Shown here: in pieces, positions 34,495 through 44,647 of the stretch
Numbering within the stretch: position 1 is the stretch's first letter
Layout: each line of letters opens with the position of its first letter
Origin: Altererythrobacter sp. Root672
GTDB lineage: Bacteria > Pseudomonadota > Alphaproteobacteria > Sphingomonadales > Sphingomonadaceae
Assembly (NCBI RefSeq): GCF_001427865.1
Contig: NZ_LMHH01000001.1
Span: 248,001 to 312,000, forward strand
Length of the DNA stretch: 64,000 bases
Direction: 5' to 3'
Made by a program: the position numbers and the translations under genes
Notes under the pieces: generated by a model
The model's database searches: none
Told to the model about the DNA's origin: nothing
What the model saw: only the letters and a program-made list of their open reading frames with translations

Positions 34495-36000
34495 CTAGTG
34501 CCCCTCTTCAACCTCTTCCTGCTTGACCTTGCGGGCGAACAGGACGCGGTCTTCGGGTCCGAAGCCTCGGGTCCAGATGATCCAGCCATAGACGGCCATC
34601 AGAGTGGGAATGCCGATCACCAGCTGCGCCCATTCCGGCATCCGGATCACAAGCTGCCCGACTACCACCGCCGCGGCCGATGCCACGACCAGCGCCCAGC
34701 GCCAGTTGTTGATCGCGCGGCCGACTATCCGGCTGAGCATGATGGCCTTGATCACCGACGAAACCCCAAGCGCGAGCATCAGCGATGCGGCCACGGCGGC
34801 GGCGCGCCAGCCGTCGTTGAACTCCAGTTTATCGGCCAGCAGCATGGCGCCCACTGTCAGCCCGGCCTGCAGCGCGATCGTGCCGAACGAGACCCACAGG
34901 TTCCGCAGCCTGGCGACGTAAATGAGGGCGGCTTCCGATACGACAGCCGTCGCGGCGACGACCTCGGCCGCGAGGAGGAAGCCGAGTGCGCCGGTGGCGC
35001 CGACGAAGTGCGGGCCGACCAGTCCCATGATCGCCTCGCCCGGAATGCCGAGCGCCAGGCCAACGCCCGCCTGGGCGGCGGTGATCCAGAAGCCGACCTG
35101 GCAGACCTGTTTGGCAATTGCGGCGTAGTCCTTTTCCTTGAGCTTGCGCGTCAGGACGGGGCCGAGGATCGGTTCGAAGCTGGTCTTGAGCTTCTGCGGA
35201 AGGCTCGCGACTTGCTGGGCCACGTAGTAGATGCCGACCGCGGCCGGGGCGGCGAACAGGCCGAGGATGAAGATGTCGAGCCGGCGGGTGCCCCATTCGA
35301 TCGTATCTGCGGCGGCGACCGGCAGGCCGCGTGTGGCCATGCGCGCGATCCGCTTCGGATTGAAACGCCACCCGCGCGGTAGCCCGTAGCTCTTGAAGAA
35401 CGGCCAGGCGGCGGTCAGCAGGGCGGCGTAGATCGAGATGATGTAGGCGAGCGACAGCCCGCTCTGCGGCGCCACGAACGCCAGCACCCCGGCCATGATC
35501 GAAATGGTCCACGGCTCCACCACCGCTCGGGCACGGACGGTTGCTGCCACGTCGTAGCGGTAGGCCTGCGCCGCCAGCAGGATCTCGGTGGCGGCCAGGG
35601 CCGGGATCGCCAGCACCAGCAGGCGGTCAACTTCGGTATAGATTCCGCTCGGGAACATGGGTGCCGGCACGAACCAGAGCGCCACGCTCGCCACGACGCC
35701 GGCGAGCAGGGCTGCCGCCAGGCCGTCAAACACCAAATGGGTCGGGTCCTCGTCGCCTTCGGAGAGGCGCTGCGCCAGGCCGCGCTTTTCGCCGAAAGTG
35801 CAGACCATCGCCGCCAGCTCGACGATGACCAGCGCCGAAGCGAAGCGGCCCAGGGCATCCGGGCCGTAGAAACGTCCGGCGATGAACAGGAACGGCAGCC
35901 TCGCGGCTAACCGCAGGAGGAAGCCGAGCAGGTTGGTCCGCCCGCCTTTCGCCAGCACGGCAAGATCGCCGCCGGGAGCCTCGCCCGCAGCGGGCGTCAA
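34495..36000 (-). CDS. Polysaccharide/oligosaccharide flippase (Wzx-like, MOP superfamily)
   Basis: 501 residues from TTG at 36000 (TTGA overlap with the gpsA stop). About 12-14 hydrophobic segments run through the chain, with LLRLAARLPFLFIAGRFYGPDALGRFASALVI at the start and PVAAADTIEWGTRRLDIFILGLFAAPAAVGIYYVAQQVASLP in the middle, the usual pattern of Wzx and related exporters. It would flip lipid-linked saccharides across the inner membrane. No glycosyltransferase genes lie nearby, so the saccharide is unknown. Confidence 0.8.
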   Translation of the reverse strand: MTPAAGEAPGGDLAVLAKGGRTNLLGFLLRLAARLPFLFIAGRFYGPDALGRFASALVIVELAAMVCTFGEKRGLAQRLSEGDEDPTHLVFDGLAAALLAGVVASVALWFVPAPMFPSGIYTEVDRLLVLAIPALAATEILLAAQAYRYDVAATVRARAVVEPWTISIMAGVLAFVAPQSGLSLAYIISIYAALLTAAWPFFKSYGLPRGWRFNPKRIARMATRGLPVAAADTIEWGTRRLDIFILGLFAAPAAVGIYYVAQQVASLPQKLKTSFEPILGPVLTRKLKEKDYAAIAKQVCQVGFWITAAQAGVGLALGIPGEAIMGLVGPHFVGATGALGFLLAAEVVAATAVVSEAALIYVARLRNLWVSFGTIALQAGLTVGAMLLADKLEFNDGWRAAAVAASLMLALGVSSVIKAIMLSRIVGRAINNWRWALVVASAAAVVVGQLVIRMPEWAQLVIGIPTLMAVYGWIIWTRGFGPEDRVLFARKVKQEEVEEGH

Positions 36001-37016
36001 ATCGCTGGCCTTTCAGGCAGCGGCGAAGGCTGATCTTCGGCCGTTAGCGGGCGCGCGAGAATACGGGAGACCACCTCGAGCGCAGGCGCGCCTTCGAGGA
36101 GGTGCCCTACCGACTCTACGATCGGCATGCTTACCCCGTGCTTTTGTGCAAGCTCGACAAGGATGGGCGCGGTGTGGGCGCCTTCGGCGACGGTATGGCG
36201 TTCGCGCATCAGGGCCTTGGGATCCTGTCCCTGCCCAAGCGCCACTCCGAGCGAGAAGTTACGGCTGGAGGTCGACGAACAGGTCAGGACCAGGTCGCCC
36301 AGGCCACAAAGGCCGGCGAGTGTCGCCCGTTGCGCGCCAAGGGCTTCGCCGAAGCGCTGCATTTCGGCGTAGCCGCGAGCGATGAGCGCGGCGCGGGCGT
36401 TCTGGCCGAGGCCCAGCCCTTCGACGACCCCGCAGGCGATGGCGAGCACGTTCTTTACTGCTCCGCCAACCTCGGCGCCGGTCAAGTCGTCGCTGTAATA
36501 GGGACGGAAGGCCGGGCGGGCGATCGCCGTGGCAAGACGCTGCCACTGGGCCTCGCCTCCGCCACAGGCAAGGGTGACCGCGGTGGGCAGGCCCGCTGCG
36601 ACTTCGTGGGCGAACGTCGGGCCGGAGAGGACCGCGATCTCGCTGCCGGGCGCAGCCTCTGCCGCCACCTGGTGCATCATGCGACCGCTGCTGGCCTCGA
36701 TACCTTTGGCGCAGAGCACGAGGTCGCGTGGGTAAGTCGTCATCCGTCCCATCGTCGTGGCGAGGTGCTGGGCCGGGGTGACCAGCAGCAGCAGTTCGCA
36801 TCCGGCGGTGTCGGCGAGGTCGCTGGTGGCGCGGATCGTCGGTGCCAGCGCGGCTGAGGGCAGGAACAGGGAGTTGGTGTGGCGGGTGTTGATTTCATCC
36901 GCCAACTCGGGCTCGAGCACCCACAGCATGACCTCGCGACCATCGGAAGCGAGCATCTGGGCGAGCGCGGTGCCCCAGGCACCAGCGCCGACCACACCGA
37001 TCGACGGCGCGCTCAC
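35997..37016 (-). CDS. gpsA: NAD(P)-dependent glycerol-3-phosphate dehydrogenase
   Basis: 339 residues from GTG at 37016 (GTGA overlap with the tsaD stop). Rossmann motif [36 protein letters not shown], the catalytic lysine in [20 protein letters not shown], and [16 protein letters not shown]. It reduces dihydroxyacetone phosphate to sn-glycerol-3-phosphate for phospholipid synthesis. The tsaD-gpsA-flippase order with 4-nt overlaps indicates one transcript. Confidence 0.96.
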   Translation of the reverse strand: MSAPSIGVVGAGAWGTALAQMLASDGREVMLWVLEPELADEINTRHTNSLFLPSAALAPTIRATSDLADTAGCELLLLVTPAQHLATTMGRMTTYPRDLVLCAKGIEASSGRMMHQVAAEAAPGSEIAVLSGPTFAHEVAAGLPTAVTLACGGGEAQWQRLATAIARPAFRPYYSDDLTGAEVGGAVKNVLAIACGVVEGLGLGQNARAALIARGYAEMQRFGEALGAQRATLAGLCGLGDLVLTCSSTSSRNFSLGVALGQGQDPKALMRERHTVAEGAHTAPILVELAQKHGVSMPIVESVGHLLEGAPALEVVSRILARPLTAEDQPSPLPERPAI

Positions 37017-38050
37017 GCCTTGACCCCCGCGCCCCGCACCGGCGCTGCGTCCGGATCGAGAGGCCAGCGCGGCCGGGCGGCAACGTCGAGCGGATCGCCA
37101 GCGCGGCCCTTCTCAAGCCACTCCTGACCAGCCCAGGCGATCATCGCGGCGTTATCCGTGCACAGAGCCAGCGGCGGGGCGACGAAGCGGAGGCCGCGGT
37201 TGGCGGCGAGTTGCTCGAGCGCCGCGCGTACGCTGCGGTTGGCGGCGACACCGCCAGCGACGACCAGCGCGGTCACGTCGCCCATCGCGGCAAGGGCGCG
37301 GGTTGTGCGGTCGAGGATGCAGTCGATCGCGGCCTGCTGGAAGCTCGCGGCGATATCGGCCGCTTGGTACTTCCCGCTGTCATGCGCGCGCAGGACGGCG
37401 CTCTTGAGGCCGGCAAAGGAGAAGTGCGGTTCTTCGCTTCCGAACAGCGGGCGGGGCAGGGGGACGGCCTTGGCGTTGCCTTCGGCCGCGAGCCGTTCGA
37501 CAGCCGGGCCGCCGGGGAAGCCGAGGCGCAGGATCTTGGCGGTCTTGTCGAACGCTTCGCCCAGCGCGTCGTCAATCGTGGTTGCCAGGCGCCGGTAGTG
37601 GCCGACGCCGTCGACCCGCAGCACCTGGCAATGGCCGCCCGAAACCAGCAGCAGCGCATAGGGGAACTGAAGGTCGGGGTCCGCAAGCCGCGGGCTCAGA
37701 GCGTGGCCTTCGAGGTGGTTGATCGCCAGCAGCGGACGGTCGCTCGCCATGGCGAGGGCCTTGGCGGTAACGAGGCCAACCATGACCCCGCCGATCAGCC
37801 CTGGTCCAGCCGTCGCGGCGATCGCCGAACAATCGTTGAGCGAGAGATTCGCGTCCTTGAGTACGCGCTCGATCAGGGGCGTCAGGCGTTCAGCATGGGC
37901 TCGGGCGGCGATCTCTGGAACCACGCCACCGTAGGGTGCGTGGCTGTCGTCTTGCGAAGCGATGGCCTGGGCGAGAATGCGACGGTCTTCCGTCACCAGC
38001 GCCGCGGCTGTCTCGTCGCAACTGCTCTCGATGCCCAGTACGATCCTCAT
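37013..38050 (-). CDS. tsaD: tRNA threonylcarbamoyladenosine synthase subunit TsaD
   Basis: 345 residues. ASKHA-fold motifs: [43 protein letters not shown], the metal-binding [10 protein letters not shown] and [14 protein letters not shown], and [16 protein letters not shown] near the end. With TsaB and TsaE it transfers the threonylcarbamoyl group to A37 of ANN-decoding tRNAs. It is divergent from hemC across 47 bp, the usual order in alphaproteobacteria. Confidence 0.97.
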   Translation of the reverse strand: MRIVLGIESSCDETAAALVTEDRRILAQAIASQDDSHAPYGGVVPEIAARAHAERLTPLIERVLKDANLSLNDCSAIAATAGPGLIGGVMVGLVTAKALAMASDRPLLAINHLEGHALSPRLADPDLQFPYALLLVSGGHCQVLRVDGVGHYRRLATTIDDALGEAFDKTAKILRLGFPGGPAVERLAAEGNAKAVPLPRPLFGSEEPHFSFAGLKSAVLRAHDSGKYQAADIAASFQQAAIDCILDRTTRALAAMGDVTALVVAGGVAANRSVRAALEQLAANRGLRFVAPPLALCTDNAAMIAWAGQEWLEKGRAGDPLDVAARPRWPLDPDAAPVRGAGVKA

Positions 38051-38097
38051 CCGGTGCTTCCACTGGACGCAAATGACAATTAGGGCAAGCCGACCTG

Positions 38098-39027
38098 ATG
38101 CCCACTACACCACTCCTTAAGCTCGGCACACGCCGCTCGCCGCTCGCCATGGCCCAGGCCTATGAAGCTCGCTCCCGCTTGTGTGCGGCCCATGGCTGGG
38201 AGGAGTGCGCAGTCGAGCTGGTCCCCGTTGTCGCGAGCGGGGACAAGATCCAGGACCGGCCGCTCGCAGAGATCGGCGGCAAGGCGTTGTGGACGCGAGA
38301 GCTCGACGCATGGCTGGCCGAAGGCGAGATCGACGCCGCGGTCCATTCGCTCAAAGACGTGGAGACCTGGCGGCCCGACAGCTTCACGCTCGCCGCGATC
38401 CTGCCGCGCGCCGACAAGCGCGATGTGCTGATCGGCGCCGCTACGGTGCACGCCTTGCCGCAAGGTGCGACCATCGGCACGAGCGCGCCGCGCCGCGCCG
38501 CACAGCTGCTGCACATGCGCCCCGATTGCCGAGTGGTAACCCTGCGCGGCAATGTCGCCACGCGCCTGGCCAAGCTCGCTGCCGGGGAGTTCGACGCGAC
38601 TTTCCTCGCTGCTGCCGGCCTTGTTCGTCTTGGCGAGACGGGCACGGGCCACCCGCTCGAGACCAAGGACTGGCTTCCCGCCCCTGCCCAGGGAGCGATC
38701 GGAATCGAGTGCCGCACCGACGACCAGCGCGTGCGCGACCTGCTGCAAGCCATCGACCACGCGCCGAGCCGGGCCGAAGCGATGGCCGAGCGGGCGCTGC
38801 TCGCCGCGCTTGGTGGCAGCTGTCACAGCTCGATTGCGGTGGTGTGCGACCATTCGGAGTCGATGCTGTCGATGCGCGCCGTCCTCTTCAGCCCCGATGG
38901 CGCAGAATGTGTCGAAGGAGCGGCCAGCTTCGCCGCAGGCGATAACGCGGGGCCAGAGCGCCTCGCCGAAGATCTCCTCGCGCGGGCGACGGCGGGAATA
39001 TCCGCCCACTTCACTGGGCCCAAGTGA
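38098..39027 (+). CDS. hemC: Hydroxymethylbilane synthase (porphobilinogen deaminase)
   Basis: 309 residues. [15 protein letters not shown] at the start, the substrate-binding [58 protein letters not shown] and the dipyrromethane-cofactor cysteine in [11 protein letters not shown]. It links four porphobilinogens into hydroxymethylbilane in heme synthesis. hemD overlaps its end by 4 nt. Confidence 0.97.
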   Translation: MPTTPLLKLGTRRSPLAMAQAYEARSRLCAAHGWEECAVELVPVVASGDKIQDRPLAEIGGKALWTRELDAWLAEGEIDAAVHSLKDVETWRPDSFTLAAILPRADKRDVLIGAATVHALPQGATIGTSAPRRAAQLLHMRPDCRVVTLRGNVATRLAKLAAGEFDATFLAAAGLVRLGETGTGHPLETKDWLPAPAQGAIGIECRTDDQRVRDLLQAIDHAPSRAEAMAERALLAALGGSCHSSIAVVCDHSESMLSMRAVLFSPDGAECVEGAASFAAGDNAGPERLAEDLLARATAGISAHFTGPK

Positions 39028-39713
39028 CGGCGCTTATTCTCACCATCAGGCCCGAGCCGGGATGCACGGCTACGGTTGAGGCGGGACGCGAACTTGGCCT
39101 GACAATCGAAGGCTGCCCGTTGTTCGCGCTCCGAGCGGTCGAATGGGACCCGCCGGCTCCTGAAAACATCGACGCGCTTCTGCTCGGCAGTGCCAACGCA
39201 GTACGGCACGCCGGCCCGGCGCTCGACCAGTTCCGAGGCAAGCCGGTCTATTCTGTCGGAGCTGCGACGGGGAAAGAGGCCGAGGCGGCAGGCTTTCCCG
39301 TAGCGGTTTGCGGGCAAGGGGTCCTGCAACCCGTTCTCGACGGCCTCGTTGGCCAGCAGTTGCGCCTGCTGCGAGTGACCGGAGCCGAACACGTTCCACT
39401 TTATCCACCGCCCGGCATCTCCGTTGAAACGCGTATTGCTTACGAGAGCATGGGTCTGCAACTTCCCGATGCGCTCGCCGGACGTTTGGCGAGCGGGGCG
39501 CTTGTGTTGCTCCACTCTGCCGCTGCAGCCCGGCATTTTGCCGGCGAATGTGACCGCTGCGGAGTGTCGAGGAGCTGCGTGGCCTTGGCCGTTCTCGGGC
39601 CGCGCATAGCCGAGGCGGCCGGAGAAGGCTGGGCCACGGTGCGATCTGCCAGTGTACCGGCGGAAGCTGCGCTCTTGGCTTTGGCGTCCGATATGTGCCA
39701 TGACCTCACCTGA
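39024..39713 (+). CDS. hemD: Uroporphyrinogen-III synthase
   Basis: 229 residues from GTG at 39024 (GTGA overlap with hemC). Weakly conserved as usual for HemD: ILTIRPEPGCTATVEAGRELGL, LLLGSANAVRHAGPAL, LLRVTGAEHVPLYPP, VLLHSAAAARHFAGE and GPRIAEAAGEGWATVRSASVP. It closes and flips ring D. An 8-bp hairpin (GACCTCAC at 39702, GTGAGGTC at 39717) spans its stop. Confidence 0.93.
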   Translation: MTALILTIRPEPGCTATVEAGRELGLTIEGCPLFALRAVEWDPPAPENIDALLLGSANAVRHAGPALDQFRGKPVYSVGAATGKEAEAAGFPVAVCGQGVLQPVLDGLVGQQLRLLRVTGAEHVPLYPPPGISVETRIAYESMGLQLPDALAGRLASGALVLLHSAAAARHFAGECDRCGVSRSCVALAVLGPRIAEAAGEGWATVRSASVPAEAALLALASDMCHDLT

Positions 39714-39763
39714 GAAGTGAGGTCGACGTCAAACAGGCGCGGTCTTGGGGCGCGAAGGATGTT

Positions 39764-40645
39764 ATGGACGAGGAACTCCTCACTCACGGGCGTTCTGCCG
39801 ATCGCAAATCTGGCAATGCCCGTGTCTTTATAGGCGCCGCTCTCGGCGCCTTCCTGTTGGGTGGCTTTGCCACCTGGTACTTCGGCGGTTCGCCGGGGCT
39901 GTCGACGTCTGACTTGTTCGTGTTCAGGAAAGAGCAGCCGGTCGCTGCCATACAAGGCGCGCCCACCCGCGACCAGGCAGCGTCGCAGGCGATCTCCAGC
40001 GACTACGCGGCGGATGGCCGGATGGACCAGCGCGTCGCGGCCATGGAGCAGCGGCTGACCGAAATCGACCTGCAGTCGCAAGAGGCAGCCGGCAATGCTG
40101 CCCGCGCCGAAGGGCTGCTTATCGCCTTCGCCACTCGCAGGGCGATCGAGCGCGGGACGCCGCTCGGCTATCTGTCCGACCAGCTCCAGGTGCGCTTTGG
40201 CGAGGCTCAGCCCCAGGCCGTGCAGACCATCATCGCCGCCTCGCGCAATCCGATAACGCTCGACCAGTTGCTCGCGCGGCTGGACGGACTGGCACCGCAA
40301 CTGACCCAGGCTCCGCAGTCCGAGGGCGCGTTCAGCTGGCTTTCGCGAGAGCTGTCCGAACTGTTCGTCGTTCGGCGAGAGGATTCGCCGTCTCCGGCGC
40401 CTGTGCAGCGGTTGGAGCGGGCCAGGCTATTCCTGCAAAGCGGGCGTACCGAAGCGGCGATCTCCGAGGTCCGCAACCTGCCGAGCGCTGGCGAGGCGTC
40501 AGGCTGGATTGCCGATGCCCAGCGCTTTGCCGCAACCCAACAGGCGCTTGAGGCGCTTGAAGCGGCGGCCATCCTCGAACCGCGTGAACTTCGTGACGGG
40601 ACCGGCAAGCCGGTCGACCAACCGAGCCCTGTCGTAGTGCGTTGA
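39764..40645 (+). CDS. Mic60/mitofilin-like inner-membrane protein (third gene of the hem operon)
   Basis: 293 residues. A basic cytoplasmic tail, one membrane helix (ARVFIGAALGAFLLGGFATWYF, about 20-41), then a periplasmic region with a coiled coil (RMDQRVAAMEQRLTEIDLQSQEAAGNAARAEGLL, about 85-118). A C-terminal helical domain resembles the mitofilin signature (TLDQLLARLDGLAPQL, VQRLERARLFLQSGRTEAAISEVRNLP). Alphaproteobacteria carry the bacterial Mic60 homologue just after hemD, which fits this place. It is thought to shape membranes and contact the outer membrane. Sequence conservation is low, so synteny carries much of the call. Confidence 0.78.
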   Translation: MDEELLTHGRSADRKSGNARVFIGAALGAFLLGGFATWYFGGSPGLSTSDLFVFRKEQPVAAIQGAPTRDQAASQAISSDYAADGRMDQRVAAMEQRLTEIDLQSQEAAGNAARAEGLLIAFATRRAIERGTPLGYLSDQLQVRFGEAQPQAVQTIIAASRNPITLDQLLARLDGLAPQLTQAPQSEGAFSWLSRELSELFVVRREDSPSPAPVQRLERARLFLQSGRTEAAISEVRNLPSAGEASGWIADAQRFAATQQALEALEAAAILEPRELRDGTGKPVDQPSPVVVR

Positions 40646-40666
40646 GGTATTAGGGCGCGATCAGCC

Positions 40667-41881
40667 CTAGCCGCGCATCAGCTCCGGAAGCGTGCCGGAC
40701 ATCCCGCGCGCTTCATCCATGAACCAATGTTTCAGCGCCGGAGTGCGCTGGACCACGCCCATGCCGAAGCGGCGAATGGCGCTGGGCAGCCGGCCTGGGA
40801 CGCCGAACAGGCGGGTGAGGCCGTCCGTGGCAAAGGCAACCATGAAGCTGTCGAGCCCGCGCCAGCGCTCGTAGCGGCTGAGCAATTGCGCATCCGCAGG
40901 GTCGAGGCCGAGGCGCAAGCCTTCCACCAGAACTTCCACCAGCGCGCCGACGTCGCGCAGGCCGAGGTTGAGGCCCTGCCCGGCGATGGGGTGGATGCCG
41001 TGCGCCGCATCGCCGACGAGGGCCAGGCGGTGCTCCGTGATCTTCGCGGTATGGTGGAAGCCGAGCGGGTAGGAAGAGCGCCGACCGTCAAGAGCGATGG
41101 CTCCGAACACGCCGTGCATCCGCTTGTCGACTTCGTGGAGGAACGCGCGGTCGGACAGGGCCAGCACTCCGGCGGCGTCCTTCTCGTTCACGGTCCAGAC
41201 CAGCGCGCTGCGGTGCTTGCCGTCGGGTGCGTCGAGCAAAGGCAGGAGCGCGAAGGGACCGGCGGGGTAGAAGATCTCCCACGCAACGTTCCCGTGCGGC
41301 TTTTCATGCGTCAGGCCGACGATGATCGCGCGGTGGCGGTAGTCCCACTTGGCGACGGAAATGCCCGCAGCCTCGCGCGTCGGGGAATTGCGTCCCTCAG
41401 CGGCGACCATCAGGCTGGCCTCCAGCCGTTCGCCACTGGCGAGAGTGGCGGAGACGCCGAACTCGCCGCGTTCGCGATCGACCACTTCGGCGCGGGCGTG
41501 CCAGCTGATCAGCGACTCGGCCTTTGCCGCCTCAAACAGCGCCAACCGCAGCGAGCGGTTGGTGAACATCAGGCCGAGCGAGCCTTCGTGGGCTTCCGGC
41601 TGGAAGTCGATCCGGCCAGGCTTCATCCCGTCGGTGACCGCGATCGAATCGATCGGGCAGCCGAAAGGTTGGAGAGCGGCGTCGAGACCGATGTTGCTGA
41701 ACAGGTTCCAGCTCGCGGTGGAGATGGCCGAAGCGCGTCCGTCGAAGCCTTCGGCGGTCAGTTCCGCCGGATCGGCCCGGTCGACCACGTGGCTCGAAAT
41801 ACCTTTCCTCGCTGCCGCCAGGGCGAGCGTCATGCCCACCAAACCGCCGCCAAGGATCAAGAGGTCCTGCTTGTCCGCCAT
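40667..41881 (-). CDS. FAD-dependent ubiquinone hydroxylase, UbiH/UbiF/COQ6 family
   Basis: 404 residues. DLLILGGGLVGMTLALAAARKG is the FAD Rossmann motif, EGRNSPTREAAGI the DG-type motif, and LALVGDAAHGIHPIAGQGLNLGLRDVGALVEVL the second FAD motif. It hydroxylates the ring of a ubiquinone precursor. Which position (UbiH, UbiI, UbiF or the broad UbiL/UbiM) cannot be told by eye. It converges with the hem operon and diverges from the DsbD-like gene by 28 nt. Confidence 0.9.
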   Translation of the reverse strand: MADKQDLLILGGGLVGMTLALAAARKGISSHVVDRADPAELTAEGFDGRASAISTASWNLFSNIGLDAALQPFGCPIDSIAVTDGMKPGRIDFQPEAHEGSLGLMFTNRSLRLALFEAAKAESLISWHARAEVVDRERGEFGVSATLASGERLEASLMVAAEGRNSPTREAAGISVAKWDYRHRAIIVGLTHEKPHGNVAWEIFYPAGPFALLPLLDAPDGKHRSALVWTVNEKDAAGVLALSDRAFLHEVDKRMHGVFGAIALDGRRSSYPLGFHHTAKITEHRLALVGDAAHGIHPIAGQGLNLGLRDVGALVEVLVEGLRLGLDPADAQLLSRYERWRGLDSFMVAFATDGLTRLFGVPGRLPSAIRRFGMGVVQRTPALKHWFMDEARGMSGTLPELMRG

Positions 41882-41909
41882 GGCTCAGTCCCCTAGAGCG
41901 GACACGACA

Positions 41910-43952
41910 ATGCGCGCAAGCTTCATACCCTTCCTGAAAGCCCTGATTCTGCTGATCGTGGCGGCGTTCGCGCTGCCAGCAGCGGCGCAGCTGGCCGTTC
42001 CAGCCAAAGGCAACCACATCGCTGCGGAGCTCGTTGCCGCGGGGCCTGTGGTGCCGGGTGAAGAGCTGGACCTCGCGTTGCTATTCCGGCCCGAGCCCGG
42101 CTGGCACGGATACTGGAAGAACCCAGGAGACGCCGGCCTCGGCATGCAGCTGGAATGGCAGCTGCCGGAAGGCTGGAAGGCGGGCGAACCGCTTTACCCC
42201 GTGCCGCACAAGCTGCTTGTCGCCGGGTTGATGAACCATGTTTACGAGGGCGAGTACGCGGTGCTCGTGCCGCTGGCGGTGCCCGCGAACGCTGCGGTGG
42301 CGAACATCACACCGATCCAGGTCGAGGCCAACTGGCTCGCCTGCACCGAGCAGATCTGCGTGCCCGAACGGGCCACGCTGACCTTGCGGCTCGCATCCGG
42401 GCAAGGGCCGGGCGATCCGAGGTTCGACCAATGGCGCGCCGCCTTGCCGCCGTTGCTCGACCAAAAAGCCAGCTTCGAGCTGACGGCTGATACGTTGCGG
42501 ATCGCGGTGCCGATTCCGGCTTCGCTCGCGCTGTCCGATCCCCATGTGTTTTTGGCCAACGAACAACTGGTCGACTACGCGGCAGCGCAAGTCTTCCGGC
42601 GCGATGGCGATGTCCTCGTCGCCGAAATTCCCCGCAAGGGATTGGCGCAAGACGCGCAAGGCCTTTCCGGAATCCTCAAGCTCGATGACCAAGGCAACGG
42701 GATCACTTTCGAGGCCGTGCCGGGCGAGGTACCGACCGGCGGGACGCTGATCGCCGGTTCGGGCGGGGCTGGACTTGCCCCGCTCTGGGTCCTGGTTGGC
42801 GGAGCGTTTCTCGGCGGGCTGATCCTCAACCTGATGCCCTGCGTGTTCCCGATCCTCAGCCTCAAGGCGATGACGCTGGCGCGAGCCGGTGAGAGCCAGG
42901 CCAGCGCGCGGCGCGAGGGCGTGGCTTACACGGCCGGCGTGATGCTCGCCTGCCTGGCGCTTGGCGGGCTTCTGCTGGCGCTGCGGGCGGGTGGTAGTGA
43001 AGTGGGCTGGGCGTTCCAGTTGCAGGAGCCGGGCGTGGTCGTGGCGCTTCTTGCGCTGGCAGTGGCGATCACAGCGAACTTTGCCGGGGTCTATGAGCTG
43101 CCTTCGGTCTCCTTCACGCGTACCGGTGGCCGGTCGAGCGCGTTCGCGACTGGCCTGCTTGCAGCTTTCGTCGCCACGCCGTGCACCGGTCCGTTCATGG
43201 CCGCCGCGATGGGCGCCGCGCTACTGCTGCCGTGGTGGCAAGGACTGTTCTTGTTTGGCGCGCTTGGGTTCGGGTTGGCACTGCCGTTTCTCTTGCTCGG
43301 ATTTGTGCCGGCGCTGAGGCGGTTGCTGCCCAAGCCGGGCAAATGGATGGACACGTTCCGCCGGATCCTCGCGGTTCCGATGGGGCTCGTCGCGCTGGCC
43401 TTGCTTTGGCTGACGTGGCGGCTTGGCGGGCCGCTGTTCGCGGTCTTCGCGGTAGTGGTAGCGCTGGCGTTCCTGGGCATACTGGTAATGGTCCAGCGCA
43501 GAGAGAGTCGACCCTGGCTGTTCGCAGCGCCGGCGGTAGCGGTCCTGGCGGCGGTTACGGCGCTAGTCCTGCCTCACGCCTATCGCCCCACGACATCAGC
43601 TGAGGAGAGCCTCCTTGCGGCCGTGCCCTTCAGCGAGGCCAAGCTCGCCGAAGCGCGGGCCTCGGGCAAGCCGGTGTTCCTCTGGTTCACCGCCGACTGG
43701 TGCCTGACTTGCAAGGTCAACGAAGGCGTCGCTATCGAGCGCGAGGGGACTCGCGACGCCTTCGCCAAAGCAGGCGTGGTAGCGATGCGGGGTGACTGGA
43801 CGCGGCGAGATCCGGCAATCACGCGCTTCCTCACCGAGCACGGCGTTGCGGGCGTGCCGCTCTACGTGTGGTACGCGCCGGGCAAGGACGGCGAAATTCT
43901 GCCGCAGGTCCTGACGCCGGATAGCCTTATCGAGCTGGCGGGGAAGGTTTAG
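41910..43952 (+). CDS. DsbD-family thiol:disulfide interchange protein (protein-disulfide reductase)
   Basis: 680 residues from ATG at 41910; a much longer open frame upstream runs through the ubiH gene and is rejected. Signal peptide (ALILLIVAAFALPAAAQ), a periplasmic N-terminal domain with the cysteine pair CTEQIC (about 145-150), eight membrane segments with GLILNLMPCVFPILSLKAM and FVATPCTGPFMAAAM, and a C-terminal thioredoxin-like domain with WCLTCK (about 603). It carries electrons from cytoplasmic thioredoxin to the periplasm. Its end overlaps the convergent lipoprotein gene by 26 nt. Confidence 0.9.
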   Translation: MRASFIPFLKALILLIVAAFALPAAAQLAVPAKGNHIAAELVAAGPVVPGEELDLALLFRPEPGWHGYWKNPGDAGLGMQLEWQLPEGWKAGEPLYPVPHKLLVAGLMNHVYEGEYAVLVPLAVPANAAVANITPIQVEANWLACTEQICVPERATLTLRLASGQGPGDPRFDQWRAALPPLLDQKASFELTADTLRIAVPIPASLALSDPHVFLANEQLVDYAAAQVFRRDGDVLVAEIPRKGLAQDAQGLSGILKLDDQGNGITFEAVPGEVPTGGTLIAGSGGAGLAPLWVLVGGAFLGGLILNLMPCVFPILSLKAMTLARAGESQASARREGVAYTAGVMLACLALGGLLLALRAGGSEVGWAFQLQEPGVVVALLALAVAITANFAGVYELPSVSFTRTGGRSSAFATGLLAAFVATPCTGPFMAAAMGAALLLPWWQGLFLFGALGFGLALPFLLLGFVPALRRLLPKPGKWMDTFRRILAVPMGLVALALLWLTWRLGGPLFAVFAVVVALAFLGILVMVQRRESRPWLFAAPAVAVLAAVTALVLPHAYRPTTSAEESLLAAVPFSEAKLAEARASGKPVFLWFTADWCLTCKVNEGVAIEREGTRDAFAKAGVVAMRGDWTRRDPAITRFLTEHGVAGVPLYVWYAPGKDGEILPQVLTPDSLIELAGKV

Positions 43953-44544
43953 CACCCGCAGGTGGGGTCTTGAGGGCGTCCACCGCCTTCTCCACCGCTT
44001 CGACCCGCTGCAAGCGACCGCCCGCGCGGCACCAGTTGACGAACTCGCTCGGGATGCGGCTGCCCTCCATCTTCAGAGTGCCGCCGCCGGGCATGGTGGC
44101 TTCCAGTTCGTGGGTGCCGGTGAACACGTCGAGCAGAGGATCGCTCGCCTCAAGCGGCGCTTCCCAGCGCCATTCGCCCTGGTGCAGGGTGGCGTCGACC
44201 TTGAACCGGGAAATGGTGCCGTTGCCGATGACCGGGAACAGCGCCTTCTGTCCGGGCCGGGTGCCGACATGCCGGATGACGGTGAGCCGCGCCGGAGTCG
44301 CCTTCAAGTTGCACACCAGGCTCAACATCGGCGCGCCGGTGCCGCCGAAGTTTATGGCCTGGCCATTTTCGCTCACCGACCAGCTCGCGTCCTTCAGATT
44401 CGGCGAGGGCAGCGGCTCGCTCGGCCCTTGGCTCACGGTGTCGAGCGAGATTCGCTGCGCCTTTTCGGGCGTATCCGCCTCTCCGCCGCAGGCCGAGAGA
44501 ATCACACAAAGAACGAAGATCGAAGCAGTCTGAAAGCGAGCCAT
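43927..44544 (-). CDS. Putative lipoprotein of unknown function
   Basis: 205 residues. The signal peptide ends in a lipobox (VLCVILSACGGE, Cys near 19). The mature part has WSVSENGQAINFGGTGAPMLSLVCNLKATPARLTVIRHVG, typical of beta-rich periplasmic lipoproteins in sphingomonads, and a C-terminal ARAGGRLQRVEA-type helix. No enzyme motif. Faces the DsbD-like gene, with overlapping 3' ends. Confidence 0.75.
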   Translation of the reverse strand: MARFQTASIFVLCVILSACGGEADTPEKAQRISLDTVSQGPSEPLPSPNLKDASWSVSENGQAINFGGTGAPMLSLVCNLKATPARLTVIRHVGTRPGQKALFPVIGNGTISRFKVDATLHQGEWRWEAPLEASDPLLDVFTGTHELEATMPGGGTLKMEGSRIPSEFVNWCRAGGRLQRVEAVEKAVDALKTPPAGAKPSPPAR

Positions 44545-44647
44545 GGCGCCTGATGGCGGGCGGGCCTTCGGGATTCAAGAATTAGCAGCCGGACTATCCG
44601 CAGAGCGGTTTCTGCTTGCGGCGTGAAGCAATGCGCCTCCTCGCCGC

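Noticed and set aside
41349-41909. Long upstream extension of the DsbD-like gene
   Set aside because: It would run antisense through the ubiquinone hydroxylase gene; the signal peptide begins at 41910.
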